Positions 21,042-31,611 of a stretch of 64,000 bases of DNA are shown here, piece after piece. The notes under the pieces are model-generated. The model was not told the origin of the DNA, made no database searches, and was given only the letters and a program-made list of their open reading frames with translations. The stretch is from Gallionella sp. (GTDB taxonomy: Bacteria; Pseudomonadota; Gammaproteobacteria; Burkholderiales; Gallionellaceae). The stretch lies in contig PLWV01000004.1 of assembly GCA_003153155.1 (NCBI GenBank), forward strand, positions 40,578 through 104,577, given 5' to 3'. Position numbers and translations under genes: made by a program. Position 1 is the first letter of the stretch, and each line of letters begins with the position of its first letter.

Positions 21042-22208
21042 TCAATCCGCCTGTTTACGCAGGAAGGACGGAATGTCATAGGTATCCACCCCGGATTTTT
21101 CCATCGCATCTACCGCTGCCCTGCGTCCGCTTCTCATAATGGTTGGCGTTTCCAGCTCCCCGTAATTCACGTTGGCCATCGGCTCATCATTCGTACCGGT
21201 GCGCTGGAAATCCTGGTTCTGATAGACGATTTCCGGCTTGGGTTGCTTGCGCGCCAGCGGTGCGCCGAGGCCGGTGGCCACGACCGTCACACGCATTTCG
21301 TCACCCATAGCTTCATCGAACACCGAGCCGACGATCACGGTTGCTTCTTCAGCGGCAAATTGGACGCACTCCATCACATCGTCGATTTCTTTCAGCTTCA
21401 ACTGGTTTGATGAAGTGATATTCACCAGCACGCCACGCGCACCGGACATATCCACATCTTCCAGCAGCGGGCTGGCAATCGCACGCTCGGCGGCGACCCG
21501 TGCACGATCCGGGCCCGAGGCAATCGCCGAACCCATCATCGCCATGCCGTTTTCCGACATCACGGTACGCACGTCGGCGAAGTCCACGTTGATCAAACCG
21601 GGCACGTTGATCACTTCGGCGATGCCCGCCACCGCACCCTGCAACACGCCATTAGCTGCCTTGAAAGCTTCCGGCACGGTGACATCATTGCCCAGCACTT
21701 CCATCAGCTTGGAATTCGGCACGATGATCAGGGAATCAACATATTCGGTCAGCGCCTCGATACCGGCTTTGGCGAAACGTATCCGGTTGCCCTCGTAAGC
21801 GAACGGCTTGGTGACCACCGCCACAGTCAGGATATCCATCTCCTTGGCGATTTGCGCGACGATTGGTGCGGCTCCGGTTCCGGTGCCACCCCCCATGCCG
21901 GCAGTGATGAACACCATGTGTGCGCCGGCCAGCATCTCTTTGATGCGCTCGCGATCCTCTTCCGCCGCCGCTTGACCAACCGAGGGTTTGGCACCTGCAC
22001 CCAAACCCTTGGTGATCGTTGCGCCGATTTGCAACTGGATGTGCGCCTTGCTGCGCTTGAGCGCTTGCGCATCGGTATTGATAACGATGAACTCGACTCC
22101 TTGCACCCCTTGTTCGATCATATGATCCACGGCGTTACCACCGCAGCCACCCACACCGATCACTTTAATCACCGCATCCTGAGCTTGTGCTTCCATGATT
22201 TCAAACAT
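21042..22208 (-). CDS. ftsZ: cell division GTPase FtsZ
   Basis: 388 residues from the ATG at 22208 (MFEIMEAQ). An AAGGAG lies six bases upstream of this ATG but directly against the earlier one, so the later start is chosen. The tubulin signature GGGTGTGAAP, the N-terminal VIGVGGCGGNAVDHM and the T7-loop region NVDFADVR are present. The C-terminal peptide DIPSFLRKQ, which binds FtsA and SlmA, is intact. FtsZ polymerises into the Z-ring; its regulators ZapD and SlmA are also encoded in the window. Confidence 0.98.
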   Translation of the reverse strand: MFEIMEAQAQDAVIKVIGVGGCGGNAVDHMIEQGVQGVEFIVINTDAQALKRSKAHIQLQIGATITKGLGAGAKPSVGQAAAEEDRERIKEMLAGAHMVFITAGMGGGTGTGAAPIVAQIAKEMDILTVAVVTKPFAYEGNRIRFAKAGIEALTEYVDSLIIVPNSKLMEVLGNDVTVPEAFKAANGVLQGAVAGIAEVINVPGLINVDFADVRTVMSENGMAMMGSAIASGPDRARVAAERAIASPLLEDVDMSGARGVLVNITSSNQLKLKEIDDVMECVQFAAEEATVIVGSVFDEAMGDEMRVTVVATGLGAPLARKQPKPEIVYQNQDFQRTGTNDEPMANVNYGELETPTIMRSGRRAAVDAMEKSGVDTYDIPSFLRKQAD

Positions 22209-22278
22209 CGTCATCTCCTTAAAAAATTACTAAAAAAAATCAACCCTGTAGTACCTGAACCGTTAACCCCTGAAACCG

Positions 22279-23514
22279 CTAAAAATTTCCTTGAAACCAG
22301 GTTTTCATTCTTGCCAACACGTCACCAAATGAATTCGATTGCATGCGCGTCTCCTCATTGCGTTGATGATGTTCCAGACCATACAACAGCAGCCCCACAC
22401 CGGTCGCCATGCGCGGTGTTTTCACCACATCGGACAACCCGCCGATATATTTCGGGATACCCAGGCGCACCGGCAGATGGAAAATTTCCTCGCCCAATTC
22501 GACCATGCCTTGCATGGCACTGCTGCCGCCGGTAATCACGATGCCCGATGACAACAACTCCTCGAAACCGCTGCGGCGCAGCTCCTGCTGCACCAGCGAA
22601 TACAATTCTTCGACGCGCGGTTCGATCACTTCCGCCAGGGTTTGGCGCGATAACATGCGCGGTCCGCGTTCGCCCACGCCGGGCACCTCGATCGCGCCGC
22701 CATCGGCCAGTTGACGCAGCGCGCAGCCATGCTTGATCTTGATGTCCTCGGCATCCTGCGTCGGCGTGCGCAAGGCCATCGCAATGTCATTGGTGATCTG
22801 GTCACCGGCAATCGGAATCACGGCGGTGTGGCGGATCGCGCCGCCGGTGAACACCGCAATGTCGGTGGTGCCGCCGCCTATGTCCACGAGGCACACGCCC
22901 AGTTCTTTCTCATCATCGGCGAGCACGGCCTTGCTGGATGCCAGCGGTTGCAGAATCAGCTCGTTGACTTCCAAACCGCAACGATGGATGCACTTCATGA
23001 TGTTCTGCACCGCAGCCACCGCGCCGCTGACGATATGCACCTCGACATCCAGCCGCATTCCGCTCATGCCGAGCGGCTTCTTGATGCCGTCCTGGCCGTC
23101 GATGCTGAATTCCTGTTCGAGGATGTGCAGTATCTGCTGATCGCCCGGCAGGCTGATCGAGCTGGCCGTCTCGATCACGCGCTCGATGTCGGCGGCGGCG
23201 ACTTCTTTCTCCTTGATCTTCACCATGCCGCGCGAATTAATGCTGCGGATATGGCTGCCCGCGATGCCGGTATAGACCTCGGTAATTTTGCAATCAGCCA
23301 TCAGCTCGGCTTCCTCCAGCGCGCGCTGGATCGCGCCCACCGTGGCTTCGATGTTGACCACCATGCCCTTCTTCATCCCTGATGACGGGTGCATACCCAT
23401 GCCGATCACTTCCAGCATGCCATCCGGCTTGGCTTCGCCGACAATGACCACGATCTTGGACGTGCCGATGTCCAGCCCGACCACCAGATTTTTAGTTTCC
23501 TTGTTTCTGCTCAT
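22279..23514 (-). CDS. ftsA: cell division protein FtsA
   Basis: 411 residues from the ATG at 23514, with GGAG eight bases upstream. Actin-like ATPase with the phosphate-1 motif GLDIGTSKIVVIVGE, phosphate-2 region LVDIGGGTTDIAVF and adenosine motif GIVITGGSSAMQGM, and the 1C domain in between. The C-terminal amphipathic helix (VLARMKTWFQGNF) tethers FtsZ to the membrane. It lies between ftsQ and ftsZ as in most proteobacteria. Confidence 0.97.
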   Translation of the reverse strand: MSRNKETKNLVVGLDIGTSKIVVIVGEAKPDGMLEVIGMGMHPSSGMKKGMVVNIEATVGAIQRALEEAELMADCKITEVYTGIAGSHIRSINSRGMVKIKEKEVAAADIERVIETASSISLPGDQQILHILEQEFSIDGQDGIKKPLGMSGMRLDVEVHIVSGAVAAVQNIMKCIHRCGLEVNELILQPLASSKAVLADDEKELGVCLVDIGGGTTDIAVFTGGAIRHTAVIPIAGDQITNDIAMALRTPTQDAEDIKIKHGCALRQLADGGAIEVPGVGERGPRMLSRQTLAEVIEPRVEELYSLVQQELRRSGFEELLSSGIVITGGSSAMQGMVELGEEIFHLPVRLGIPKYIGGLSDVVKTPRMATGVGLLLYGLEHHQRNEETRMQSNSFGDVLARMKTWFQGNF

Positions 23515-23537
23515 CGTTTGTTCTCCACTGCCGCCTA

Positions 23538-24317
23538 TCAACCTTGTTTAGCCAATCCACTATTAACTAGCCCGCTCACCGCAAATCCGTTGCGGTAGCG
23601 CAAGTCCACGAATTTCACCTTGCTTTGTATTGCCGCAAGGCTATAGGGATAAACCTCCACGAATCTTGCCAGACGTTGCTGCATATCCTCACGCCCCAGT
23701 TCCAACACCATGCCGTTGCTTAAACGAAGTTGCCAGGCATGACGCGGCGACAAGGCAAGCTGGGTCACTTGCAAATCCAGTGCGGCAACCTGCTGGCTGA
23801 ATTGTGCGTAATGCTGCGCAACGTCAGCCGCCGCTCCGTCTTGTCCGGTAAAACGGGGTAACGCTTGCTCGCTGCCCCCGTAAAGGGGAGGCCGAGGTGT
23901 ACCCGACGCCTCCAGCATCACCCTCTCGCTCTTTGCTACAAAAACCTCGCCTTGCCGATTCACCAGCGCGTTGTTATTCCAGCGCGCCAACGCCTGATGC
24001 TCTTCCAGTCGCACCGCCAAACGCTGTGGAAATTCGCGGCGGATGCTGACGTTGCGCACCCAGGGTAATTTTTCCAACGATTGCCTCAAGCGTTCGATAT
24101 CCACGGTAAAAAAATTGCCATGCACTTCGTTGCGCACCACCTGCAACACCTCCGCTGCGTCAACCCGTTGCGGGGCAGCACTCAGGCGCACGCTGTGCAA
24201 CGGGAACAATCCCGGCAGATGCGCCGCGTAATAAGCAGCGCCATACAACACCGCGCATACACTGAAGACAAACAGCGCGTTGGCGATACTGCGCAGCAAT
24301 GGCACGTTATCCCACAT
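23538..24317 (-). CDS. ftsQ: cell division protein FtsQ
   Basis: 259 residues: a short cytoplasmic N-terminus, one membrane helix (about 12-32), a POTRA domain (about 40-110: [20 protein letters not shown]) and a beta domain. It joins FtsB and FtsL in the divisome. A proline- and glycine-rich stretch (about 130-155) is longer than usual and is encoded by a C/G-rich palindrome-like sequence near 23875-23920. The start overlaps the 3' end of ddl by 11 bases and has GGAG seven bases upstream. Confidence 0.93.
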   Translation of the reverse strand: MWDNVPLLRSIANALFVFSVCAVLYGAAYYAAHLPGLFPLHSVRLSAAPQRVDAAEVLQVVRNEVHGNFFTVDIERLRQSLEKLPWVRNVSIRREFPQRLAVRLEEHQALARWNNNALVNRQGEVFVAKSERVMLEASGTPRPPLYGGSEQALPRFTGQDGAAADVAQHYAQFSQQVAALDLQVTQLALSPRHAWQLRLSNGMVLELGREDMQQRLARFVEVYPYSLAAIQSKVKFVDLRYRNGFAVSGLVNSGLAKQG

Positions 24318-25317
24318 GAGCCAACTCCAAAATACGCAGCACCAGTTGCTCGAAACTCATTTCTGCCTGACGCGCCGCCATCGGCACCAGGCTGTGGTCG
24401 GTCATCCCCGGCGAGGTGTTCGCTTCCAGCAAATATAGTTTGTCCGCCTCATCCTTCAAAAAATCCACACGCCCCCAACCTTGCCCGCCGATCAGCGTAA
24501 ACGCTTGTTTGGCCAAGCGCTGCATTCCGGCCTCCTGCTCGGCACTCAGATCACTCGGGCACAAATAGCGGGTATCGTTGCGCAAGTATTTCGCCTCGTA
24601 GTCGTAGAACTCATTGGCCGGCTCGATCTTGATCACCGGCAACGCCTGATCGCCCAGAAGCGCAACGGTATATTCGCCGCCGCCGATAAAACTTTCCGCG
24701 AGCACCAGCGGGTCGTGCCTGGCGGCTTCACGATATGCAGCCGGTAACTCGCTCACCGCTTTTACCTTGCTGATGCCCACACTGGAGCCTTCGTTGGCGG
24801 GTTTTACAAACAGCGGCAAGCCCAGCTGCTTTGCAACAGCCTTCCAATCACTGTGTTCATCGAGCAGCGCGTAGTCCGGTATCGGCAACCCGCCCGCCTG
24901 CCACACCAGCTTGGTGCGCCACTTGTCCATGCCCAATGCCGAAGCCATCACCCCGCTGCCGGTATAGGGGATCCCCAGCAATTCCAGCGCGCCCTGCACC
25001 GTGCCGTCTTCGCCGAAGCGTCCGTGCAGCGCGATGAAAATACGGTCAAAACCGTCATCAACCAGCGCCTGCAAATTCTGCACGGCAGGATCAAACGCAT
25101 GGGCATCCACACCACTGCGCAACAGTGCCGCCAGCACCGCCGCGCCGCTTTTCAGCGACACCTCGCGCTCGGCGGAACGCCCGCCAAACAACACCGCCAC
25201 TTTGCCGAATGAGACAGGATTGTGGATTGAGGATTGATAACCAGCGACTTGGCTGGCGTTGTTTGCCAGGCTAGTCGATTGGCTAGTAGTCCCATCAGGA
25301 TTGAGACGCGGGTTCAT
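24307..25317 (-). CDS. ddl: D-alanine--D-alanine ligase with repeat-derived N-terminus
   Basis: 336 residues. An ATP-grasp enzyme making D-Ala-D-Ala for the peptidoglycan stem. Core motifs are [44 protein letters not shown] and [16 protein letters not shown]. The first 36 residues are not part of the family: they include [20 protein letters not shown], encoded by a copy of the palindromic element at 25238-25297. The ATG at 25317 overlaps the murB stop as ATGA, like most junctions in the cluster, so it is probably the true start and the element entered just behind it. No other ATG lies before the catalytic core. Confidence 0.95.
   Translation of the reverse strand: MNPRLNPDGTTSQSTSLANNASQVAGYQSSIHNPVSFGKVAVLFGGRSAEREVSLKSGAAVLAALLRSGVDAHAFDPAVQNLQALVDDGFDRIFIALHGRFGEDGTVQGALELLGIPYTGSGVMASALGMDKWRTKLVWQAGGLPIPDYALLDEHSDWKAVAKQLGLPLFVKPANEGSSVGISKVKAVSELPAAYREAARHDPLVLAESFIGGGEYTVALLGDQALPVIKIEPANEFYDYEAKYLRNDTRYLCPSDLSAEQEAGMQRLAKQAFTLIGGQGWGRVDFLKDEADKLYLLEANTSPGMTDHSLVPMAARQAEMSFEQLVLRILELAHVG
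25238..25297 (-). repeat. palindromic element copy 5, in frame in ddl
   Basis: On the plus strand it runs from TAACCAGCGACTTGGCTGGC to GGCTAGTAGTCCCATCA, nearly identical to the copy at 4280-4338. On the coding strand it reads as about 20 extra residues following the ddl start codon. Confidence 0.8.
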
Positions 25318-26309
25318 AGTTTTTTTTCACCAACAATGCGTACTTCCGGATGCAACTTGATGCCGGTCTGTTGCTGCACCACCGCCTGCACTTCATTAAT
25401 CAAATTCTCGATATCCGCCGCGGTCGCAGCACCGGCATTCACGATAAAGTTGGCATGTTTCTCCGACACCTGCGCGCCGCCGATCTGCCTGCCTTTCAAA
25501 CCGCACTGCTCGATCAACCTCGCCGCATGGTCACCCTGGGGGTTGCGAAACACCGAACCGGCATTCGGCAGATTCAACGGCTGCGTGGCGATGCGCTTGC
25601 TCAGCAAGGCCTTGATTCCCTGACGCGCCGATTCACCGTCGCCCTTGGGAAATTGCAGCCATGCGGCGATGAACCATTCATTCTGGTGAAGGGTGAAGGG
25701 TGAAGGGTGAAGGGTGTCACCGCGCCCAAGGTTTTCCCCCTGCTCCCTTCCCCCTTTTCCCTTCTCTCTTAAAACCACGTGCCGATACCCGATTTCATAA
25801 TCGGCTGCCGTGCGCACCCGCACTTCACCGTGCCGGTTTACGGTCTGCACGCGCAGCACTTTTTCCCAGGTTTCACTGCCGTAACAACCGGCGTTCATCG
25901 CCAGCATGCCGCCCAGCGTGCCGGGAATGCCGGCAAAAAATTCTGCACCTTGCAAATTGTGCAGTGCGGCGAAGCGCGCCAACTTGGCACCGGATACACC
26001 TGCCTCGCAATAAACGCTGCCGTCATCTTCCAGACGCAATGCACTCAATGTTCCATGCAGCATCAACACCGTGCCGTGCAATCCGCCGTCGCGCACCAGC
26101 AGATTGCTGCCCAAGCCCACCGCATACAGCGGCTCATCAGCCGGCAAGCTGCGCAAGTACACCAGCAGATCATCCAGATCGGCGGGCTGATACATCCGCT
26201 CAGCCGTACCGCCTGCGTGCCAGCTGGTGTGCTTGCTCATATCAACCTGACGGCGCAACGTGCCGCGCAATGCTGAGTTAACAAAATGTTGTGGCTCAGT
26301 CATATTCAT
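25314..26309 (-). CDS. murB: UDP-N-acetylenolpyruvoylglucosamine reductase
   Basis: 331 residues. FAD enzyme that reduces the enolpyruvyl group to make UDP-MurNAc. Motifs: the FAD-binding [15 protein letters not shown], the catalytic-region GYR in DYEIGYRHV, the active-site Ser in [19 protein letters not shown] and the terminal HPEVRIVGE. About 20 residues after VVLREKG (rich in G, E, R, then [12 protein letters not shown]) come from a run of GTGAAGG repeats and are absent from usual family members. The start at 26309 overlaps the murC stop as ATGA. Confidence 0.95.
   Translation of the reverse strand: MNMTEPQHFVNSALRGTLRRQVDMSKHTSWHAGGTAERMYQPADLDDLLVYLRSLPADEPLYAVGLGSNLLVRDGGLHGTVLMLHGTLSALRLEDDGSVYCEAGVSGAKLARFAALHNLQGAEFFAGIPGTLGGMLAMNAGCYGSETWEKVLRVQTVNRHGEVRVRTAADYEIGYRHVVLREKGKGGREQGENLGRGDTLHPSPFTLHQNEWFIAAWLQFPKGDGESARQGIKALLSKRIATQPLNLPNAGSVFRNPQGDHAARLIEQCGLKGRQIGGAQVSEKHANFIVNAGAATAADIENLINEVQAVVQQQTGIKLHPEVRIVGEKKL
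25682..25775. repeat. GTGAAGG tandem repeat plus C/T-rich tract inside murB
   Basis: Four consecutive GGTGAAG units (plus strand 25685-25715) are followed by a tract CCCCCTGCTCCCTTCCCCC, then TTTTCCC. The insert is a multiple of three in effect and adds about 20-25 residues to MurB in a surface loop. Confidence 0.6.
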
Positions 26310-27877
26310 GACTCACCCAAGCGCTGCGCCGGCATGGATGGCATTTTCCCGGTAGCATCAGCGTCGCTTTTTCCCAGTAATTTATTCGGCGTACTGCCGA
26401 TCGAACCCGCGCCCATGGTGATGACCACATCACCGTCGCGCGCCATTTGCATGATCGCTTGCGGCATTAGCTGTATATCCTCGACAAACACCGCTTCGCT
26501 CTGTCCCGCCACACGCAAGGCATGCATCAGCGCGCGCCCGTCTGCCCCGACGATGGGCGGCTCACCCGCCGCATACACTTCCGCCAATACCAGCGCGTCC
26601 ACGCTGCATAGCACCTTCACAAAATCCTCGAACAAGTCGCGTGTGCGCGTGTAGCGATGCGGCTGAAATGCCAACAGCAAACGCTGGCCGGGAAACGCGC
26701 CGCGCACCGCCTCCAGCGTGGCGACCATTTCCACCGGATGATGCCCATAGTCGTCGATTAAAGTAAAACTTCCTCTCCCGCTGGCGGAAGAGGAAACGAT
26801 TGCCCCCTCTCCCTCCTGCGGGAGATAACCAGCGACTTGCCCGCTTGCGGGCTTAGTCGAATGGCTAGTTGTTCCATCAGGGTTGGGGAGAGGGTGCTCC
26901 GGCAAGGCTATTTCACCGTAACGCTGGAAGCGTCTGCCGACACCCTGAAATTCCGCCAGTGCCGCAACAATCGCGCCATCCGCCACGCCGACTTCCAGCG
27001 CGATGGCGATTGCGGCGAGAGAGTTCAACACGTTGTGCATTCCCGCCAGATTCAGTGTGATTTCCAGATCCTTGGGGATTCCGTTCTGGCGGCATTGCGC
27101 GGTGAAGCGCATCTGGCCGCCCTGATGGCGCACATTCACGGCGCGGATTTGCGCGCCCTCGCTGAAGCCGTAAGTCGTCACCGGCTTGCTGATGCGCGGC
27201 AGAATTTCACGCACGTTCGCATCGTCTATGCATAGCATCGCCATTCCATAGAACGGCAGATGCTCGACGAAATCCACGAACGCCTGCTTGAGCCGCGCAA
27301 AATCGTGCCCGTAGGTTTCCATATGGTCTGCATCGATGTTGGTGATCACCGCGAGTATCGGTTGCAAATACAGGAACGAGGCATCCGACTCGTCGGCCTC
27401 GACTACGATGAATTCGCCCGTGCCGAGTTTGGCGTTGCTGCCGCTGCTGTTCAGTTTGCCGCCGATCACAAAAGTGGGATCGAAACCACCCTTGGCCAAT
27501 ACACTGGAGGTCAGCGAAGTCGTGGTGGTTTTGCCGTGCGTGCCCGCCACCGCAATACCCTGGCGCAAGCGCATCAACTCGGCCAGCATCATGGCGCGCG
27601 GCACCACCGGAATGTGCCGGGCACGCGCCGCCAGCACTTCGGGGTTGTCCTTGCCCACCGCAGTCGAGACCACCACCACATCGGCATTGGTCAGATTCTG
27701 CTCGGCATGGCCGAGATACACCGTTGCCCCCAGTTGTTTGAGGTGTCGCGTTGCGACGCTTTTACCAAGATCGGAGCCGCTCACTTGAAAACCCAGATTC
27801 AGCAGCACCTCGGCGATGCCGCTCATGCCGGAACCGCCGATGCCAACGAAGTGCAAGTGTTTGACTTTGTGTTTCAT
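26306..27877 (-). CDS. murC: UDP-N-acetylmuramate--L-alanine ligase with in-frame repeat insert
   Basis: 523 residues, longer than the usual 460-490. It adds L-Ala to UDP-MurNAc. The N-terminal [21 protein letters not shown]-loop [22 protein letters not shown] and [10 protein letters not shown] are all present. Between the central and C-terminal domains there are about 45 extra residues, containing [20 protein letters not shown] and a glycine/serine stretch, encoded by a palindromic element joined to a C/T-rich repeat. The insert sits just before DDYGHHP, at the hinge of the last domain. Start and stop both overlap neighbours as ATGA. Confidence 0.96.
   Translation of the reverse strand: MKHKVKHLHFVGIGGSGMSGIAEVLLNLGFQVSGSDLGKSVATRHLKQLGATVYLGHAEQNLTNADVVVVSTAVGKDNPEVLAARARHIPVVPRAMMLAELMRLRQGIAVAGTHGKTTTTSLTSSVLAKGGFDPTFVIGGKLNSSGSNAKLGTGEFIVVEADESDASFLYLQPILAVITNIDADHMETYGHDFARLKQAFVDFVEHLPFYGMAMLCIDDANVREILPRISKPVTTYGFSEGAQIRAVNVRHQGGQMRFTAQCRQNGIPKDLEITLNLAGMHNVLNSLAAIAIALEVGVADGAIVAALAEFQGVGRRFQRYGEIALPEHPLPNPDGTTSHSTKPASGQVAGYLPQEGEGAIVSSSASGRGSFTLIDDYGHHPVEMVATLEAVRGAFPGQRLLLAFQPHRYTRTRDLFEDFVKVLCSVDALVLAEVYAAGEPPIVGADGRALMHALRVAGQSEAVFVEDIQLMPQAIMQMARDGDVVITMGAGSIGSTPNKLLGKSDADATGKMPSMPAQRLGES
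26772..26895 (-). repeat. composite repeat in murC: palindromic element copy 6 plus C/T-rich palindrome
   Basis: The palindromic element occupies about 26826-26879 (TAACCAGCGACTTGCCCGC ... GGCTAGTTGTTCCATCA), with a perfect GCCCGC/GCGGGC stem separated by TT. Next to it, 26772-26825 contains CTCTCCCGCTGGCGGAAGAG and CCCTCTCCCTCCTGCGGGAG. The same pair of repeat types occurs at 6743-6990. Confidence 0.75.
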
Positions 27878-28950
27878 GCCGCCAACCCCTCACACATTCT
27901 TGCAACTGCAAGTGCCGCATCTGCCTTGGCCAATCCGCGCGCCTTCTGCGCCATCGCCAATAATTTTTCGCGGCCCCGCTCTCCATCCATCAGGTCGCGC
28001 AGCATCTGCGCCAGTTTTTCCGCGCTCAACTCGCTCTGCGGCAACAACACCGCCGCGCCGCGCTTGCTCAAAAACTGCGCGTTGCGGGTCTGGTGATCGT
28101 CCACCGCAAACGGGAACGGGATCAATATGCTCGCCACACCCGCTGCGGCAAGTTCCGCGACCGTCAACGCACCGGCGCGACAAATCACCAGGTCGGCATT
28201 GGCGTAGTGCCTGGCCATTTCGTCCATGAACGGCTTGATATCGGCCTGCACTCCTGCCTGTTGATATGACCGCTTCACCGCTGCGAAATGTTGTTTGCCG
28301 GTTTGATGCAGCACGTTGGGGCGCTCATCTTGCCGCAGCAGCGCGAGTGCTTTCGGCAATGCTTCGTTGATCGCCTTTGCGCCCAGACTACCGCCCACCA
28401 CCAGCACATTCAGCTTGCCGGTGCGCGCGGCATAGCGTTGCTGCGGATCAGGCAATGCAGCAATATCTCTGCGCACCGGATTGCCGCACCATATTGCGTG
28501 CGGCAACACATCGGGGAATCCGCTCAGCACTTTTTGCGCGATGCGCGCCAGCACCTTGTTGCTCAATCCGGCGATGGAGTTTTGTTCATGTATCACCAAC
28601 GGGCGACGCAGCAATGCCGCCATCATCCCGCCCGGGAAAGTGATGTAGCCGCCCATACCCAGCACCACATCGGGGCGATGGCGCAATATCGCGGCCGCGC
28701 TCTGCCACAATGCGACCAGCAGATTGAACGGCAACAGCAACAGACGCAGCAAGCCCTTGCCGCGCACCCCGGAAAAGCGTACCCACGCCATTTCATATCC
28801 ATGCCTGGGAACCAGGTCGGCTTCCATGCTGTGGGGTGCACCCAGCCAGGTCACCTGCCAACCCTGCGAACGCAGAATGTCGGCCACGGCGAGTGCGGGG
28901 AAGATATGCCCACCGGTTCCGCCTGCCATGATTAGTATTGAGCGGCTCAT
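27874..28950 (-). CDS. murG: UDP-GlcNAc transferase MurG
   Basis: 358 residues from the ATG at 28950. It adds GlcNAc to lipid I to give lipid II on the cytoplasmic face of the membrane. The G-loop [19 protein letters not shown], the second G-loop [16 protein letters not shown] and the donor-binding [19 protein letters not shown] are present. The open frame continues well upstream inside ftsW, but the ATGA overlap with the ftsW stop and the family N-terminus fix the start. Confidence 0.97.
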   Translation of the reverse strand: MSRSILIMAGGTGGHIFPALAVADILRSQGWQVTWLGAPHSMEADLVPRHGYEMAWVRFSGVRGKGLLRLLLLPFNLLVALWQSAAAILRHRPDVVLGMGGYITFPGGMMAALLRRPLVIHEQNSIAGLSNKVLARIAQKVLSGFPDVLPHAIWCGNPVRRDIAALPDPQQRYAARTGKLNVLVVGGSLGAKAINEALPKALALLRQDERPNVLHQTGKQHFAAVKRSYQQAGVQADIKPFMDEMARHYANADLVICRAGALTVAELAAAGVASILIPFPFAVDDHQTRNAQFLSKRGAAVLLPQSELSAEKLAQMLRDLMDGERGREKLLAMAQKARGLAKADAALAVARMCEGLAA

Positions 28951-30110
28951 ACCATCATCCCCCGTGCGATGCGCCGATTCTCGTAGTCCACTCTCAACAG
29001 CACCGCCGCCGCAACGCAATTCACCGCTATGCCGCTGCCGCCAAAACTCAGGAACGGCAGGGTCAATCCTTTGGTCGGCAGCACGCCCATGTTCACCCCG
29101 ATATTGATCATCGCCTGCGCGCCGATCCATACGCCGATACCCTGCGCGACCAGCGCGGAAAAGTTGCGCTCGAGAAACGCGGCATGGCGCCCGATCTGAA
29201 ACGCGCGCACCACCAGCAGCGCGAACAGCACGATCACCGCTGCCACGCCGATCAGGCCCAATTCTTCCGCGATCACCGCCATCAAAAAGTCGGTGTGCGC
29301 TTCCGGCAGGTAGAACAACTTTTCCACGCTGCCGCCCAGCCCCACACCCAGCCATTCGCCGCGCCCGAAAGCGATCAGCGCGTGACTCAATTGATAGCCC
29401 TTGCCATAAGGATCAGACCACGGGTCCATGAAGCCGATGACACGCTGCATCCGGTAAGGCGAAGAAAATATCAGTGCGCCAAACGCCAGCGGCAACGCCA
29501 GCAGCAATGCGACAAACACTTTCAGATTGAAGCCGCCCAGCCACAGCGTGCATAAGGCAATGACACAAATCACCACGAACGCGCCCATGTCCGGCTCTTG
29601 CAGCAACAAGCCGCCGATCAGCACCATCACCACCAGCATCGGCACGAAGGCTTTTCTGAACAAATGGCCCACCTTGCCCTTGCGCACCGTGTAATCGGCG
29701 GCATACAGCACCGCGAACAGTTTCATCAATTCGGAAGGCTGCAAATTGATGACGAACAGAGATAACCAGCGGCGGCTGCCATTCACTTCGCGCCCGATAC
29801 CCGGAATCAGCACCAGAGCCAACAATGCCGCACCGATCAAAAACAAATAGGGCGCATAGGTCTGCCACATCTGCACCGGCACCTGAAAAGCAAACAGCCC
29901 GATAAGCAACCCCACAGCGATGAACACACCATGCCGCAGCAAATAATATGCCGGTTGATAGCCGGTAAATTTGTTGGCCTCGGCCGTCGCGATCGAGGCG
30001 GAATACACCATTACCAAACCGAGTGCGAGCAGCCCTATCAATACCCAGATCAGCAATTCGTCGAATTGCGCTTGCGGCGGGGGGGTGCGCGTTTTAACTA
30101 GCGATGCCAT
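28947..30110 (-). CDS. ftsW: septal peptidoglycan polymerase FtsW
   Basis: 387 residues, SEDS family, about ten membrane helices. Key motifs: [11 protein letters not shown] with the catalytic-region loop, [28 protein letters not shown] and the C-terminal PFLSFGGSG. FtsW works with FtsI (encoded 6 kb upstream in the same cluster) to polymerise lipid II at the septum. It overlaps murD by 13 bases and murG by an ATGA. Confidence 0.96.
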   Translation of the reverse strand: MASLVKTRTPPPQAQFDELLIWVLIGLLALGLVMVYSASIATAEANKFTGYQPAYYLLRHGVFIAVGLLIGLFAFQVPVQMWQTYAPYLFLIGAALLALVLIPGIGREVNGSRRWLSLFVINLQPSELMKLFAVLYAADYTVRKGKVGHLFRKAFVPMLVVMVLIGGLLLQEPDMGAFVVICVIALCTLWLGGFNLKVFVALLLALPLAFGALIFSSPYRMQRVIGFMDPWSDPYGKGYQLSHALIAFGRGEWLGVGLGGSVEKLFYLPEAHTDFLMAVIAEELGLIGVAAVIVLFALLVVRAFQIGRHAAFLERNFSALVAQGIGVWIGAQAMINIGVNMGVLPTKGLTLPFLSFGGSGIAVNCVAAAVLLRVDYENRRIARGMMV

Positions 30111-31480
30111 GCGCCCTCCTTTTCCAACTCTTGCACCGCTTGCACGAATACTTCAGCGCGATGTTCATAGTTGCGGAACATATCGAAGCTGGCGCAGGCC
30201 GGCGACAACAGCACTGCATCACCGCTTTGCGCCAGACGGGTTGCTTGATGCACGGCATCACTCATATCTTCGGCGCGCGCCACCTTCACACCACAACCAT
30301 TCAGGGCAGCCGCGATCAGCGGCGCGTCGCGTCCGATCAGCACCACCGCGCGCGCATGTTGCGCCACTGCCGGATTGAGCGGCGCGAAATCCTGTCCTTT
30401 GCCCTCGCCTCCCGCGATCAATACTGCCTTGCGTCCCAACCCTTGCAGCGCGGCAACAGTCGCGCCGACATTGGTACCCTTGGAATCGTCGTAATAAGTG
30501 ATGCCATCCATTTCTGCCACACGCTCGACACGGTGCGGCAGCCCCTTGAAACTGCGCAGCGCATCAAGCAATGTGTGCATCGGAATATCTATCGCGCGGC
30601 ACAGCGCCAACGCGGCCAATGCATTCGCCACGTTATGCAATCCGGCCACTTGCAACTCGCTGGCTTTGAGCAAACGCCGCGTGCCTTGCATCAACCAGAT
30701 TTTCCCATCAGCGCGCTCTATCCCAAAATCAGTTTCAGTGCCGGGCATATTCAAACCGAACGTGATGGTTTTGCATTCCGCGCGCGTCATGCTCATGCAG
30801 CGCGCATCGTCGCGGTTCAGTACTTGTATACTGCATCCAGCAAAAATACGCGCCTTGGCGGCGCTGTATTCAGCCATGTCGGCATAACGATCGAGATGGT
30901 CTTCGCTGATATTCAGCACGGTCGCGGCATCGGCATTCAGACTGGACGTGGTTTCCAGCTGGAAGCTGGACAGTTCCAGCACCCATACCTCGGGCTGGTT
31001 TGCGCCACGCTCCAGCACGACATCCAGTACCGCCGGAGAAATGTTGCCGGCCGCCACTGCGTCCTTGCCCGCCGCCTTGCACAGGTGCTCCACCATGCTG
31101 GTGACGGTGGTCTTGCCGTTAGCCCCGGTGATCGCGAGGATGCGCGGACGATTATCTTTCGGCAGCGATTGCGCGAACAATTCGATGTCGCCCACCACTG
31201 CAACGCCGCGTGCGATTGCCCGTTCCACTGCCGGATCGCGCAACGGCACTCCCGGACTGATCGCGATCAGCTCGATGCCGTCAAACAGCGCGTCGTTAAA
31301 ATTTCCGCAAAAGGTCTGTTTGGCAGCAACATACAGGGCAGCCTGAGCCAAACCGGGTGGCGCGCTGCGGCTGTCCGCCACGCGCAGGCGCGCGCTCTGC
31401 GCGCTGAGCCAGCGCACCATGGACAGCCCGGTCTCGCCGAGACCAAGTACCAGTACCTTTTTGTCAGACCATCTTTGCAA
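30098..31480 (-). CDS. murD: UDP-N-acetylmuramoylalanine--D-glutamate ligase
   Basis: 460 residues. It adds D-Glu to UDP-MurNAc-L-Ala. The N-terminal [18 protein letters not shown]-loop [28 protein letters not shown] and C-terminal [27 protein letters not shown] are all clear. No insert is visible. A repeat-rich gap of about 130 bp separates it from mraY. Confidence 0.97.
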   Translation of the reverse strand: MQRWSDKKVLVLGLGETGLSMVRWLSAQSARLRVADSRSAPPGLAQAALYVAAKQTFCGNFNDALFDGIELIAISPGVPLRDPAVERAIARGVAVVGDIELFAQSLPKDNRPRILAITGANGKTTVTSMVEHLCKAAGKDAVAAGNISPAVLDVVLERGANQPEVWVLELSSFQLETTSSLNADAATVLNISEDHLDRYADMAEYSAAKARIFAGCSIQVLNRDDARCMSMTRAECKTITFGLNMPGTETDFGIERADGKIWLMQGTRRLLKASELQVAGLHNVANALAALALCRAIDIPMHTLLDALRSFKGLPHRVERVAEMDGITYYDDSKGTNVGATVAALQGLGRKAVLIAGGEGKGQDFAPLNPAVAQHARAVVLIGRDAPLIAAALNGCGVKVARAEDMSDAVHQATRLAQSGDAVLLSPACASFDMFRNYEHRAEVFVQAVQELEKEGAWHR

Positions 31481-31499
31481 TTGTTTTCCTTAAATCAGT

Positions 31500-31608
31500 T
31501 GTGAGACATAAAACCTAAGACGTAAGACTTAAGTTGTTAGCAAAACCGCCCCCAACTTCCTACTTACGTCTTCCTACTTACGTCTCCCCACTTACGTCTT
31601 CCAACTCG
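31500..31608. repeat. tandem ACTTACGTCT repeats between mraY and murD
   Basis: Three direct units of about 15 bp (CTTACGTCTTCCTA, CTTACGTCTCCCCA, CTTACGTCTTCCAA) lie at 31560-31607, with an inverted GACGTAAGACTTAAG near 31518-31533. They could form alternative hairpins in the mRNA between murD and mraY. It is the only gap of any size inside the cluster apart from the mraZ-rsmH one. Confidence 0.55.
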
Positions 31609-31611
31609 CAT

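Noticed and set aside
27874-29355. Long N-terminal extension of murG into ftsW
   Set aside because: The frame is open by chance through ftsW; the ATGA overlap and family start fix murG at 28950.
30104-31504. 466-residue plus-strand open frame opposite murD
   Set aside because: Mirror of the murD coding sequence; no recognisable protein.
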